Shown one piece after another: positions 49,598 through 58,251 of a stretch of DNA of 64,000 nt. Position 1 is the first letter of the stretch. Each line of letters begins with the position of its first letter. Both the position numbers and the translations under genes were made by a program. Origin of the DNA: Flavobacterium sp. MedPE-SWcel (lineage in GTDB: Bacteria > Bacteroidota > Bacteroidia > Flavobacteriales > Flavobacteriaceae). The stretch spans positions 145,213-209,212 of the forward strand of contig MPCW01000004.1 of the NCBI GenBank assembly GCA_001874325.1. Reading direction: 5' to 3'. A model generated the notes under the pieces. The model was given only the letters and a program-made list of their open reading frames with translations, did no database searches and was not told the origin of the DNA.

Positions 49598-49870
49598 TTA
49601 GAATTTCTTATTTATATAATATTTAGTATCAACATCATCATCTTCGATAGGACTAAATTTTTGAGGCTTAGGTTTTTTAGGCGCTACCTTTTTTTTCCAT
49701 ATCTCAAAGTAATCAGGAGCAATGTTTTTGCGCATAATCTCGGTTACTTCTTTTTTAGATAAACCAAATACCTTTTTAATCTCATCAAAAGGTTTTTTTT
49801 CTTCTTGAGCCAGTTTTATAACGCTATCAATGGCTTCTTTTTCGAGTGTTGCAGGGTTATTTTTTTTCAT
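49598..49870 (-). CDS. DUF2805/TIGR03643-family protein
   Basis: The 90-aa basic protein has a helix-turn-helix-like core: IDSVIKLAQEEKKPFDEIKK, then VFGLSKKEVTEIMRKNI and APDYFEIWKKKV. This matches the small DUF2805/TIGR03643 family (about 70-90 aa), whose function is unknown. It stands alone, ended by a terminator at 49574-49595, with a 211-nt gap up to the DMT exporter gene. Confidence 0.85.
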   Translation of the reverse strand: MKKNNPATLEKEAIDSVIKLAQEEKKPFDEIKKVFGLSKKEVTEIMRKNIAPDYFEIWKKKVAPKKPKPQKFSPIEDDDVDTKYYINKKF

Positions 49871-50011
49871 CAGATGAAAAATTTAATCAAGTATTATTTT
49901 GTTGGTTAAAGTTTGTTTAACCAATATTACTAAAAAAAATAATTGCTACTAAAAAAATAATATATTTTTTGAACTGTTTAATAAACAGTGAGATATGTAC
50001 TGTTGTTTAAT

Positions 50012-50051
50012 AATAAAGTCTGTTGAGATAGACACCTTAACAGACTTTATT
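50012..50051. terminator. Hairpin between DUF2805 and the DMT exporter
   Basis: Arms AATAAAGTCTGTT (50012-50024) and AACAGACTTTATT (50039-50051) are 13-nt perfect complements with a 14-nt loop. It lies 30 nt after the exporter stop. It lacks a strong T tract, so function as a terminator is likely but not certain. Confidence 0.5.
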
Positions 50052-50081
50052 ATATTGTAAAATTTCATTAAAACAGTAATG

Positions 50082-50987
50082 TTATGCTTTTTTGCGGGTA
50101 TTAATATTCATTACTACAATCGCGGTAATAATAAGAGCAATACCTAACCATTGTAATATTGTTACTTCTTCGTTTAAGATAACAAAGGCCATCATTACCG
50201 ATACTGGTAACTCTAACGATGATACAATACTACCAAGACCTATTCCTGTACTAGGGAAACCAGCGTTCATTAATATAGGAGGTATAATTGTACCAAATAA
50301 TGAAAGCACAATACCCCACTTCAAGAAAATATCTACATTAAAAGTACCTGTCCAAGTATAAACTGCAAAAGCAAATACTATAACCCCACCACCTAAAAGC
50401 ATAAACAAGCTTCGTTGTGTAGATGATAAATGTACAGCAACCCTGTTTGATGTAAACATGGTAGTAGTAAAAGATGCCGCTGCAAGAATACCCCATGCAA
50501 TTCCGCGCCAGTCAGGGAAGCTATCACTCTCTATTAAGTTAGTAGCTAAAGCAGTACCTATAAGTACAATTATTACTGCAATAATTTTCCGTGCAGAAGG
50601 CAGTTTTTTTGTTAAGATAGTTTCTAATACCACTCCCATCCATACCGATTGCATTAATAACACTATGCCTATAGATACAGGTATATATTTTACGGCTAAA
50701 TAATAAAATATACTGGTAAACCCTAACGATGTACCAGCAAGCATAAGCATACTAATATCTTTGCCTTTTGCCTTAACTACATCTTCGTTATTACGTTTTT
50801 TTTGGAAAGCATTAATGATAAGCATACCTAGTATACCTAGTATAAATTGAGATGAGGTAACCTCAGCGGTAGTGTAGCCTTCGCCATAAGCTAGTTTTAC
50901 AAATGTAGCTAGCATACCATAGCTTGTAGCACCAAGACCAACTAGAAAAACACCTTTAAGTATATTGTTTTGTGACATTGTTTTCAA
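50082..50987 (-). CDS. EamA/DMT-family transporter
   Basis: The 301-aa protein has ten membrane helices and the two EamA halves. It starts with GVFLVGLGATSYGMLATFVKLAY in the first helix and includes SSLELPVSVMMAFVILNEEVTILQWLGIALIITA in the last, the classic second-repeat motif. DMT exporters move amino acids or small metabolites, but the substrate cannot be called. The first ATG at 50987 and one 9 nt downstream are both possible starts. It is monocistronic and diverges from the L,D-transpeptidase-like gene. Confidence 0.87.
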   Translation of the reverse strand: MKTMSQNNILKGVFLVGLGATSYGMLATFVKLAYGEGYTTAEVTSSQFILGILGMLIINAFQKKRNNEDVVKAKGKDISMLMLAGTSLGFTSIFYYLAVKYIPVSIGIVLLMQSVWMGVVLETILTKKLPSARKIIAVIIVLIGTALATNLIESDSFPDWRGIAWGILAAASFTTTMFTSNRVAVHLSSTQRSLFMLLGGGVIVFAFAVYTWTGTFNVDIFLKWGIVLSLFGTIIPPILMNAGFPSTGIGLGSIVSSLELPVSVMMAFVILNEEVTILQWLGIALIITAIVVMNINTRKKA

Positions 50988-51119
50988 ATTTAAAAAGCGG
51001 GCAAAGATAGAGTAATAGATGTTATCTAGAAAGGAGGTAACTATTATTTAAGAAATTAATAGCATACTAAGTTAACTACTTTTCTAGTTATAGGTAATAG
51101 TGCATATAACTATTTTACT

Positions 51120-51722
51120 ATGAGAATTACCATTCTACTATTATTATCCTTCTTGAGTTGTGCTGATGTTAATAAAAAAGAGGCTAAGAAAACATCAGAG
51201 AAAAGTTATTCAGCAAATCACAGAGAGGCATTGTCTTTTTGTAAGGAGAATAATTTTTGTGCCGATTATTATTTTCTGATAGATATGAGTGTGCACTCAG
51301 GTAAAAATCGTTTTTATATATATGATTTTAAGCAAAATAAAATTGTAGATAAAAAACTGGTTACACATGGTAGTTGCGATGTGTATGAATCTAATCCTAC
51401 TAATTATAAGAAGGCAAAATTTAGCAATAGAGCCGAAAGTCATTGCTCCTCAAAGGGGAAATACAAAATAGGCGAGCGTGCTTATAGCTCATGGGGTATT
51501 CATGTAAAGTATTGGCTAGAAGGTCTTGAAGAAAGTAATAGTGATGCGCACGATAGAGTAGTGGTATTACATTCATGGGATGCTGTAAAAGATTACGAGG
51601 TATACCCTAATTATAGTCCTTTAAGTTGGGGGTGCCCTGCGGTGTCTAATAACTTCATGAAAAAGCTTGACGCAAAATTGAAAAAAACTACCAAACCTGT
51701 ATTACTCTGGATAATAGAATAA
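51120..51722 (+). CDS. Murein L,D-transpeptidase-like (YkuD_2) lipoprotein
   Basis: The 200-aa lipoprotein has a signal with LSFLSC (Cys14). The YkuD_2 domain has YYFLIDMSVHSGKNRFYIYD at ~50-69, VTHGSC at 81-86, His151 in VVLHSWDAV, and the catalytic SWGCPAVS with Cys172. The family crosslinks or modifies peptidoglycan with L,D bonds. The catalytic Cys and His are intact. Its stop codon is directly adjacent to the convergent DUF1501 gene stop. Confidence 0.87.
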   Translation: MRITILLLLSFLSCADVNKKEAKKTSEKSYSANHREALSFCKENNFCADYYFLIDMSVHSGKNRFYIYDFKQNKIVDKKLVTHGSCDVYESNPTNYKKAKFSNRAESHCSSKGKYKIGERAYSSWGIHVKYWLEGLEESNSDAHDRVVVLHSWDAVKDYEVYPNYSPLSWGCPAVSNNFMKKLDAKLKKTTKPVLLWIIE

Positions 51723-52898
51723 CTAGAAAATTCCCTTCACTCTATCGTTTGTAATTCCTATTTTTTCAGGATTAAAACAAAATTTATCATGTAGTAGTGA
51801 TGCATATACACTTCTAAAATCAATTTGATGAATTAAATCACCATTAGCATCAAGATTAGATAGGTTAGGGTTAGAACCAATATTTCTTCCTTTATTTTTA
51901 CCCCCAATAATAAACATAGGTGCGGCTGTACCATGATCTGTTCCATTACCATTATCTTGTACTCTACGGCCAAATTCAGAGAAAACAACAATAGTTACAT
52001 CATTTAATTTTCCAGCGGCCTTTATGTCTTTATAAAATGCAGATACAGCATCATTTAAATCAGTAAGTCTGTTGTTGTGTTCATTTACTTGATTGCTATG
52101 TGTATCGAAACCACTTAGCGAGGTATAATAAACTTTAGAGTTAAGTCCACCTCTTATCAGTTTCGCTATCCATTGTAAGTTTTTCGAAAGTTTCGATTTT
52201 TTAGAGTAACTAATATTACTGTTACTAGCATTATCAGTCGCTTTTTTTAATTCTTTTGCGCCATCAACTACAGAACCTGCTATTTTTCGAACAAAGTCTA
52301 GTTGAGGATTTTTAGATAATTTTACATTAACAGGAGCTTTGTTTGCTTTCCTTAAAGCATTAGGATTCTGTATTGTTAAAGCATTAGGGATTTCCCCTTT
52401 TAAAGCAAGGTTGTCAATATTATCTATATTGATACCACCAACGGGATGATGTTCTTTATAATGATGATCTAGAAATCGGCCTAACCAACCATCGTTGCTA
52501 TATTCGTTAGAAGCAGTAGCAGTTTGCCATATTTCTTGGCTACGAAAATGAGAACGATTAGGTTCAGGGTATCCTACGTTTTGTACTACAGTAAGGTCGC
52601 CTTTTTGTTGTATATCAGCAAAGCCTGATAGTGCAGGGTGAAAACCCATACCTCCCGAAGCATTAATAATTTTATTTTTAGCAATACCTATATTAGGTCG
52701 TAGTTTGTAGTACAATTCATCCTGATAGGGTATATAGGTATTAAGCCCATCATTACCACCAGATAGCTGAACAAAAACAATACAATTGTCTCCATGTCCA
52801 TTTTCATGTTGTAATGCATAATTATATAAAAAATCAGGTACCATAAGTAAACCACTAGTGCATGTACCTGTAAGTTTAAAAAAGTTTCTTCTGTTCAT
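51723..52898 (-). CDS. DUF1501 domain protein with twin-arginine-type signal
   Basis: The 391-aa protein starts MNRRNFFKLTGTCTSGLLMV, which fits the RRxFFK twin-arginine signal. The DUF1501 core has VFVQLSGGNDGLNTYIPY at ~41-58, SHFRSQEIWQTA, SGFDTHSNQVNEHN, VVFSEFGRRVQDNGNGTDHG and MFIIGG. The fold is related to the alkaline-phosphatase superfamily, with metal-binding His and Asp. It is encoded 13 nt after a DUF1800 gene, the usual pair in Bacteroidota, and probably acts with it in the periplasm. Function is unknown. Confidence 0.9.
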   Translation of the reverse strand: MNRRNFFKLTGTCTSGLLMVPDFLYNYALQHENGHGDNCIVFVQLSGGNDGLNTYIPYQDELYYKLRPNIGIAKNKIINASGGMGFHPALSGFADIQQKGDLTVVQNVGYPEPNRSHFRSQEIWQTATASNEYSNDGWLGRFLDHHYKEHHPVGGINIDNIDNLALKGEIPNALTIQNPNALRKANKAPVNVKLSKNPQLDFVRKIAGSVVDGAKELKKATDNASNSNISYSKKSKLSKNLQWIAKLIRGGLNSKVYYTSLSGFDTHSNQVNEHNNRLTDLNDAVSAFYKDIKAAGKLNDVTIVVFSEFGRRVQDNGNGTDHGTAAPMFIIGGKNKGRNIGSNPNLSNLDANGDLIHQIDFRSVYASLLHDKFCFNPEKIGITNDRVKGIF

Positions 52899-52911
52899 AA
52901 AATGGTCTTTT

Positions 52912-54294
52912 TTAAATTAATTGAAATTCAGGTGTTTTAAGCATATAGTTAAAAAGTCGTATTACTGCTTTATTGGCATCTTTATCTTCAGCGTCAAAAT
53001 CATGAGTAAGTATGGATTCTAGATTTTTTTGTGTTTCGATATCGACGTCAAATAATAATCGATTTTTTAGTTGATTTATTACCTGTAGATTATTGCCTTT
53101 ATCCCATTTTACATTAATATCAAAAGTAGCAGCGTAAGGTTCATTGTCGTAACCTGTGTTTTTTAACATTCGTATGCTTACATTTTTACCGTTGCAATAT
53201 AAATTAGCAAGTCGATTACGCTGTTGATATAATTGTGCGGTTAACCAATATGTACCACCATCCCATCCTTTAACGTTAGGTTGGTCAAATAAATCCATTC
53301 CTTGTTGCCTAATAAACAAAGCTGTTAGTTTGTTGTTTTGAGTTGTAATATTTAACTCTTCATGAAGCTGAAGTATATATGTTAACGGATCTTTTATTTT
53401 AGAACCCGCTGTAGGTTTATCAAACTCTTCAGTGAATATTTTTAACAATAATGGTTGTATTTCATAATCTTGCTCACGCAGATAATCGCCATAATAATGA
53501 ACAAGCTCTTCAGATGGATTATCATAAATAAACCATTTAAGTAACTTGCGGGTTATAAAATAAGGTGCAGCTTTTTGTTTAAAAATAATATCTACCATAT
53601 CATCACTTTTAAAAACTCCTTTTTCTCCAAAATAAGTAAAGGGGGTATTGTCTTGTAACGAAGGTCGATATCGCGTTTCATTGTCGCCTACAATAAGTCC
53701 TGCTAGCCCTCGTGCACCGTTTTTAATATCTTCTTCGGTATAGTTCCCTTCTCCTAAGGTAAAAAGCTCGAGTAGTTCTCTACTAAGGTTTTCGTTTAAC
53801 CCTCGTTTAGTGTTTTTAGTATCGTCTAGATATACTATTATTGCGTTGGTGCGTAATGCTTGTTTAGTAAGTTCTCTAAAGTTTCCAAATGCATTTTCAC
53901 GCAATAAATTATTATGGCTGTATATCCAATGATTAACTTTTACTTTTTTATAAGCAGCAACATAGTGGTTGTGCCAAAAGAGAGTCATTTTTTCTCTAAG
54001 CGGATAATCATCAGTAGCCATTTTATCTATCCACCATGATTTTAGAGTAAAGAGTATTTTTTTTTCTTTTTTAAGACGTTCTCTTATTTTAGCTCTATTA
54101 CCTTTTACCGATTGTTTTACAGCTTTTATATCGGCTACTGTTTTTGGGGTGGTAGCTAAAATATGTGAAGGTACTATATTAGGCTTTGTAGTAAACGAAT
54201 TTTTCAAGAACAGTTCTATTCCCTGGGCTTGAATACGATCAGCTTCTTTTCTACTAAAACCAAGCCGTAATGACCATAGTGTGTTTGTGTTCAT
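52912..54294 (-). CDS. DUF1800 domain protein
   Basis: The 460-aa mostly helical protein shows the DUF1800 pattern: LRLGFSRKEADRIQAQG at the N-terminus, MTLFWHNHYVA around 125-135, NENLSRELLELFTLGEGNYTEEDI near 165-188, and GWDGGTYWLT around 345. No signal peptide is visible in the first 40 residues, although DUF1501 has one. The pair is common, and I infer a joint envelope role. It begins the operon with DUF1501 downstream. Confidence 0.9.
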   Translation of the reverse strand: MNTNTLWSLRLGFSRKEADRIQAQGIELFLKNSFTTKPNIVPSHILATTPKTVADIKAVKQSVKGNRAKIRERLKKEKKILFTLKSWWIDKMATDDYPLREKMTLFWHNHYVAAYKKVKVNHWIYSHNNLLRENAFGNFRELTKQALRTNAIIVYLDDTKNTKRGLNENLSRELLELFTLGEGNYTEEDIKNGARGLAGLIVGDNETRYRPSLQDNTPFTYFGEKGVFKSDDMVDIIFKQKAAPYFITRKLLKWFIYDNPSEELVHYYGDYLREQDYEIQPLLLKIFTEEFDKPTAGSKIKDPLTYILQLHEELNITTQNNKLTALFIRQQGMDLFDQPNVKGWDGGTYWLTAQLYQQRNRLANLYCNGKNVSIRMLKNTGYDNEPYAATFDINVKWDKGNNLQVINQLKNRLLFDVDIETQKNLESILTHDFDAEDKDANKAVIRLFNYMLKTPEFQLI

Positions 54295-54364
54295 AGCAAT
54301 ACTTATAAGTGGGGAGGGTATGTTTTAGACTTATAAAAACGAAAAAGATTTATTATAAGTATTA

Positions 54365-54775
54365 TTACTTTGTTTTTTTATTGGCTTCGTCTATCAAATC
54401 GCTAAGGTGAATTTGTAAGGCGCGTACTGATATACTTATCTCCCAAAAAGATACTGCAAGTGATATTAGCATTAACAGTAAACTAAATCCAAACATATAT
54501 ATTGCCCACACTTGTATATCGAAAAAAAGTAACGTTAAGGAGAATACCGAGAAGAACAAACTAAGCACGCCATACATTTGCATGTGGCGAATAAGGGTAA
54601 TGCGTAAGTTGAGATTTTTAATTTCGAGTAATATACTTTTAGTGTGCTTTTCTTCGTAATTCTTTTTTAACCCGCGTACTATACCTGCTATGGTAAGGAA
54701 ACGATTAGTATATGCCAACAATATTAGTGATGTGGCAGAGAATAGTAAAGCAGGTGTTTCGAGAGAGAGCGTCAT
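54365..54775 (-). CDS. DUF2721 membrane protein
   Basis: The 136-aa protein has three membrane helices: residues ~6-26, ~70-90 and ~92-112. The conserved loop NRFLTIAGIVRGLKKNYEE is characteristic of DUF2721, a small membrane family of unknown function. It lies downstream of htpG, after a strong terminator, so it has its own transcript. Confidence 0.85.
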   Translation of the reverse strand: MTLSLETPALLFSATSLILLAYTNRFLTIAGIVRGLKKNYEEKHTKSILLEIKNLNLRITLIRHMQMYGVLSLFFSVFSLTLLFFDIQVWAIYMFGFSLLLMLISLAVSFWEISISVRALQIHLSDLIDEANKKTK

Positions 54776-54813
54776 CAGTATTTTTTTGTATTGTAAATGT
54801 AAGCAGAAAATAT

Positions 54814-54845
54814 AAAAAGCCTGTAGTGAAAACTACAGGCTTTTT
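54814..54845 (-). terminator. htpG terminator
   Basis: Arms AAAAAGCCTGTAGT (54814-54827) and its complement (54832-54845) form a 14-bp stem with a GAAA loop and T tract. On the - strand it lies 24 nt after the htpG stop. Confidence 0.9.
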
Positions 54846-54868
54846 TCGATTATATCCAACTCAATTAA

Positions 54869-56755
54869 TTACTTAATCAACTCAAAGCTACGTTTTACAA
54901 AGGCAGTAAGTTCTTCACCTTTTAGTAAGTTTTGGCTTAGTTTAGCAAGGTCTAACGCTTGTTTTACTAATGCTTCTTTTTGTACTTTGTCTTCTGTTTT
55001 TAGTATGTTGCTTGTAAGCTCGTGGTTTGTGTTTACCACAAGGTTGTACATTTCTGGCATGTTACCCATACCAAACATACCACCGCCACCGCTTTGGTTC
55101 ATTTCTTTCATACGGCGCATAAACTCAGGCTGTGTAACACGGAAAGGAGCTGCGTTGCTATCCATTGCCTCTAGCTGTACTGTGTAAGTCGCTTTTGGTA
55201 CAATTTCTTCAAGCGTAGTTTTTAAAGCTTCTTTTTCCTCGTCGTTTAACTTAGAAATTTGCTCTTCGTCTTTCTTGATAAGATTATCTACATGGTCAGA
55301 GTCTACACGAACAAAAGTCAGGTTCTCGTTATCAGCCTCTAATTTTTGTATTAGGTGTGATATAATAGGAGAATCTAATAATAATACTTTATATCCTTTT
55401 TCTTGTGCTTCGGCAATATAACTATGTTGCTCATCTTTATTACCAGCATATAGTACTACTAGCTTACCATCTTTATCAGTTTGGTTATCAGCTAGTTTTT
55501 CTTTAAGCTCTTCTAGCGTAAAGTATTTGTTGTCTACCGTTGGGTAAAGTACAAATGCACCTGCTTTGTCATAGAATTTTGGTTCGCTAAGCATACCATA
55601 TTCTAGTACGATTTTAATATCGTTCCATTTTGCTTCAAAGTCTTCACGGCTTTCAGTAAATAGAGATTTTAATTTATCAGCTACTTTACGTGTAATGTAG
55701 TTTGATATTTTCTTAACAGCACCATCTGCTTGTAGGTACGAACGTGATACGTTTAGTGGAATATCTGGACTATCAATAACACCACGTAGCATAGTTAAGA
55801 ACTCAGGTACAATACCTTCTACATTATCTGTAACAAACACTTGGTTTTGGTACAGTTGTATTTTATCTTTCTGTACTTGTAGGTCAGATGAAAGTTTTGG
55901 GAAATATAAAATACCAGTTAAGTTAAACGGGTAGTCTACATTAAGGTGTATGTTGAATAATGGCTCTTCAAACTGCGTAGGGTATAACTCACGATAGAAG
56001 TTTTTGTAATCTTCATCTTCAAGTTCACTAGGCTGTTTTGTCCAAGCTGGGCTAGGGTTGTTAATAATGTTTTCAACCTCAACAGTTTCTTCTTTATAAT
56101 CTTCAGGAGCATCCTCAGGCTTAGGTAACGTTTCTGTGCGTGTACCAAACTTGATAGCTACTGGCATAAACTTGTTGTACTTGTTTAACAACTCGTTAAT
56201 ACGTGACTCTTCTAAAAATTCAGTAGAGTCTTCAGCAACATGTAGTATAATTTCTGTACCACGCTCTGTCTTGTCAGATGCCTCTAGTGTAAATTCAGGA
56301 CTACCATCACAAGCCCAGTGTACAGCAGGCTCATCTTTATGCGACTTAGTAATAATTTCTACTTTCTCTGCAACCATAAATGCAGAATAGAAACCAAGAC
56401 CAAAGTGTCCTATAATTCCTGAATCTTTGGCAGAGTCTTTATATTTTTCTAAGAATTCCTCAGCACCAGAAAAAGCTACTTGGTTAATGTATTTTTCAAC
56501 CTCTTCTCCTGTCATACCAAGACCTTGATCGATGATATGTATTTTTTTGCCCTCTTTATCAACTTTTACTTCAATAACAGGGTTGCCATATTCTACACTA
56601 GCTTCACCTATGTTAGTAAGGTGTTTTAGCTTTAGTGTAGCATCAGTGGCATTTGATACTAGCTCACGTAAAAAGATTTCGTGATCACTGTATAGAAATT
56701 TTTTGATTAATGGAAATATGTTTTCTACCGAAACATTAATTTTTCCTGATGCCAT
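54869..56755 (-). CDS. htpG: Chaperone protein HtpG (bacterial Hsp90)
   Basis: I start at the ATG at 56755 (628 aa, MASGKINVSVENIFPLIKKF); the longer open frame to 56839 runs through the promoter region and is not Hsp90-like. The GHKL ATPase motifs are clear: RELVSNATDATLKL, IIDQGLGMTGEEV, and GIIGHFGLGFYSAFMVA. The middle domain has the catalytic Arg region NVSRSYLQ. A Met/Gly-rich stretch (GGGGMFGMGNM) occurs in the C-terminal dimer domain. It folds client proteins with ATP. A palindrome lies 60-85 nt upstream of the start. Confidence 0.95.
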   Translation of the reverse strand: MASGKINVSVENIFPLIKKFLYSDHEIFLRELVSNATDATLKLKHLTNIGEASVEYGNPVIEVKVDKEGKKIHIIDQGLGMTGEEVEKYINQVAFSGAEEFLEKYKDSAKDSGIIGHFGLGFYSAFMVAEKVEIITKSHKDEPAVHWACDGSPEFTLEASDKTERGTEIILHVAEDSTEFLEESRINELLNKYNKFMPVAIKFGTRTETLPKPEDAPEDYKEETVEVENIINNPSPAWTKQPSELEDEDYKNFYRELYPTQFEEPLFNIHLNVDYPFNLTGILYFPKLSSDLQVQKDKIQLYQNQVFVTDNVEGIVPEFLTMLRGVIDSPDIPLNVSRSYLQADGAVKKISNYITRKVADKLKSLFTESREDFEAKWNDIKIVLEYGMLSEPKFYDKAGAFVLYPTVDNKYFTLEELKEKLADNQTDKDGKLVVLYAGNKDEQHSYIAEAQEKGYKVLLLDSPIISHLIQKLEADNENLTFVRVDSDHVDNLIKKDEEQISKLNDEEKEALKTTLEEIVPKATYTVQLEAMDSNAAPFRVTQPEFMRRMKEMNQSGGGGMFGMGNMPEMYNLVVNTNHELTSNILKTEDKVQKEALVKQALDLAKLSQNLLKGEELTAFVKRSFELIK

Positions 56756-56816
56756 AGTATAAGTGTTTTTTATATTATTGTTTGCTGACAGTAGGTATTC
56801 AAATAAGATACCAACT

Positions 56817-56839
56817 AATTTGTTGTGACAAATTGACAC
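56817..56839. promoter_or_regulatory. Candidate operator upstream of htpG
   Basis: Two overlapping inverted repeats are visible: AATTTGT-TGTG-ACAAATT at 56817-56834, and a near-perfect GTGACAAATTGACAC at 56825-56839. They overlap a possible - strand -33 TTTG (56832-56829) that is 18 nt from TATCTTAT (56810-56803). The promoter and operator roles are inference. Confidence 0.4.
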
Positions 56840-56992
56840 TTTTTTAATAGCCTTGTCAAAAAAACAGAGAATGGGTTTTTGTTATACTTGTTAAAAACTC
56901 AGTTTAATATTACTATAAAGTAAGCTATATTCTTAGTAACTTTATTCGTTATAAATAACAGTACAAAAACAAAACAATTAATTCTTTACATC

Positions 56993-57442
56993 ATGAAAAA
57001 AATCCTTTTTTTAAGTATGCTTGTAATCTTTATGGTTTCATGCGGATCTCTTGACCAAAAGTCACAATCAGGCCTAAAAGGTAATTGGGTTATATCTAAC
57101 GTTTCTTATCCAGGGTCAGACTATATTAAAGTAAACTCTTTTGATATTGCTGATTCAAAGTGTTTTGTGGGTAGTGCTTGGCGTTTTATATCAAACAATA
57201 ATAAGGGAGAAATGAATATTACTAAAGGAGGGTGTCCCGCTTTTAGTAGTCCAATTGTATGGACGGTTACTAAAGAAGGTAATTTTACATTAAAGATAAC
57301 CGAAGGACAAAAGGCAAAAAAAGTGACACATGGTTATTATCTTAAAATGAGAAATCAATCCGAAAATTCTTTTCAGTTAGTAGATAATGTAAATGTAGGA
57401 GGGAATACGGTAGAGGTAATTTATCAGTTTCAAAAAATGTAA
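56993..57442 (+). CDS. Lipocalin-like lipoprotein
   Basis: The 149-aa protein has a lipoprotein signal, FMVSCGS with Cys17, and a small beta-barrel with LKGNWVISNVSYPGSDYI at ~28-45, typical of the lipocalin-like Bacteroidota group. A CysX pattern (SKCFVGSAWRF and KGGCPAFSS) is present. The barrel could bind a small hydrophobic ligand; none is known. It is 42 nt before the OmpA gene and may share its transcript. Confidence 0.82.
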   Translation: MKKILFLSMLVIFMVSCGSLDQKSQSGLKGNWVISNVSYPGSDYIKVNSFDIADSKCFVGSAWRFISNNNKGEMNITKGGCPAFSSPIVWTVTKEGNFTLKITEGQKAKKVTHGYYLKMRNQSENSFQLVDNVNVGGNTVEVIYQFQKM

Positions 57443-57484
57443 GGTTTAATAAAAATATAGATAAATAATAAAAGAAATACGACT

Positions 57485-58180
57485 ATGAGAACAACAAAGG
57501 TTTATTTATTAGCACTTGCATTTGTAATGAGTATAGGTATAAGCTCGTGTGAGGCAATTAAAAATACAAATAATACACAGCGAGGTGCTGGTATTGGTGC
57601 TGCATCAGGAGCTGTAATAGGTGGAATTTTAGGTAATAACCTTGGTAAAGGAGGTAATACTGCTTTAGGAGCTATTATTGGTGGTGTAGTAGGTGGTGCC
57701 GTAGGTGGAGTTATTGGTAACAGAATGGATAAACAAGCACAACGAATAGAACAAACATTACCAGGTGCTGAGGTAGAAAGAGTAGGAGAAGGTATTAAAC
57801 TTACACTAGGAGAAAACTCTGTTCGATTTGACACTAATAAATCAAGCCTTACAAGTACGGCTAAGAAGAATTTAGATAAGTTAGTAACTGTGTTTAACGA
57901 GTACCCTGATACAAATATTCAAATCTTTGGATATACTGATAGTACTGGTGCTGTAGATTACAATTTAAAGCTATCAGAAAAAAGAGCAGAGTCAGTAAAG
58001 ATGTATTTATCGGGTAAAGGAATTAACTCTTCGAGATTTATAACAATAGGAAAAGGGATTGAAGATCCTGTAGCGAGTAATGAAACAGCTGCGGGTAGAA
58101 GTCAAAACAGACGTGTAGAGTTTGCAATTACAGCAAATGATAAAATGATACAAGATGCTCAAAGGGAAGCCAAAAACTAA
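57485..58180 (+). CDS. OmpA-family outer-membrane lipoprotein with glycine zipper
   Basis: The 231-aa lipoprotein has signal GISSC (Cys22), a Gly-rich zipper at ~35-80 (GAGIGAASGAVIGGILGNNL and IGGVVGGAVGG), and the OmpA_C peptidoglycan-binding domain at ~110-215 (SVRFDTNKSSLTSTAKKNL, FGYTDSTGAVDYNLKLSEKR, GRSQNRRVEFAI). It binds the cell wall non-covalently and likely stabilises the outer membrane. It ends at a 60-bp palindromic terminator. Confidence 0.92.
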   Translation: MRTTKVYLLALAFVMSIGISSCEAIKNTNNTQRGAGIGAASGAVIGGILGNNLGKGGNTALGAIIGGVVGGAVGGVIGNRMDKQAQRIEQTLPGAEVERVGEGIKLTLGENSVRFDTNKSSLTSTAKKNLDKLVTVFNEYPDTNIQIFGYTDSTGAVDYNLKLSEKRAESVKMYLSGKGINSSRFITIGKGIEDPVASNETAAGRSQNRRVEFAITANDKMIQDAQREAKN

Positions 58181-58186
58181 TCTAGG

Positions 58187-58246
58187 TTTCATATAATAAA
58201 AAAAAGAGGCTATCATATGATAGCCTCTTTTTTTTATTATATGAAA
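58187..58246. terminator. 60-bp perfect palindrome, bidirectional terminator
   Basis: Arms 58187-58216 and 58217-58246 are exact 30-nt complements with no spacer. It lies between the OmpA gene (stop at 58180) and the convergent outer-membrane protein gene (stop at 58252), and includes long A and T tracts on both sides. Confidence 0.95.
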
Positions 58247-58251
58247 ATTTA

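Noticed and set aside
51719..51726. A hidden terminator between the L,D-transpeptidase-like gene and DUF1501
   Set aside because: The two stop codons are directly adjacent and no inverted repeat spans the junction.
56756..56839. Longer htpG start (28 extra residues)
   Set aside because: The added part is not Hsp90-like and covers the probable promoter and palindromes; MASGKINVSVENIFPL at 56755 is the normal Bacteroidota HtpG start.
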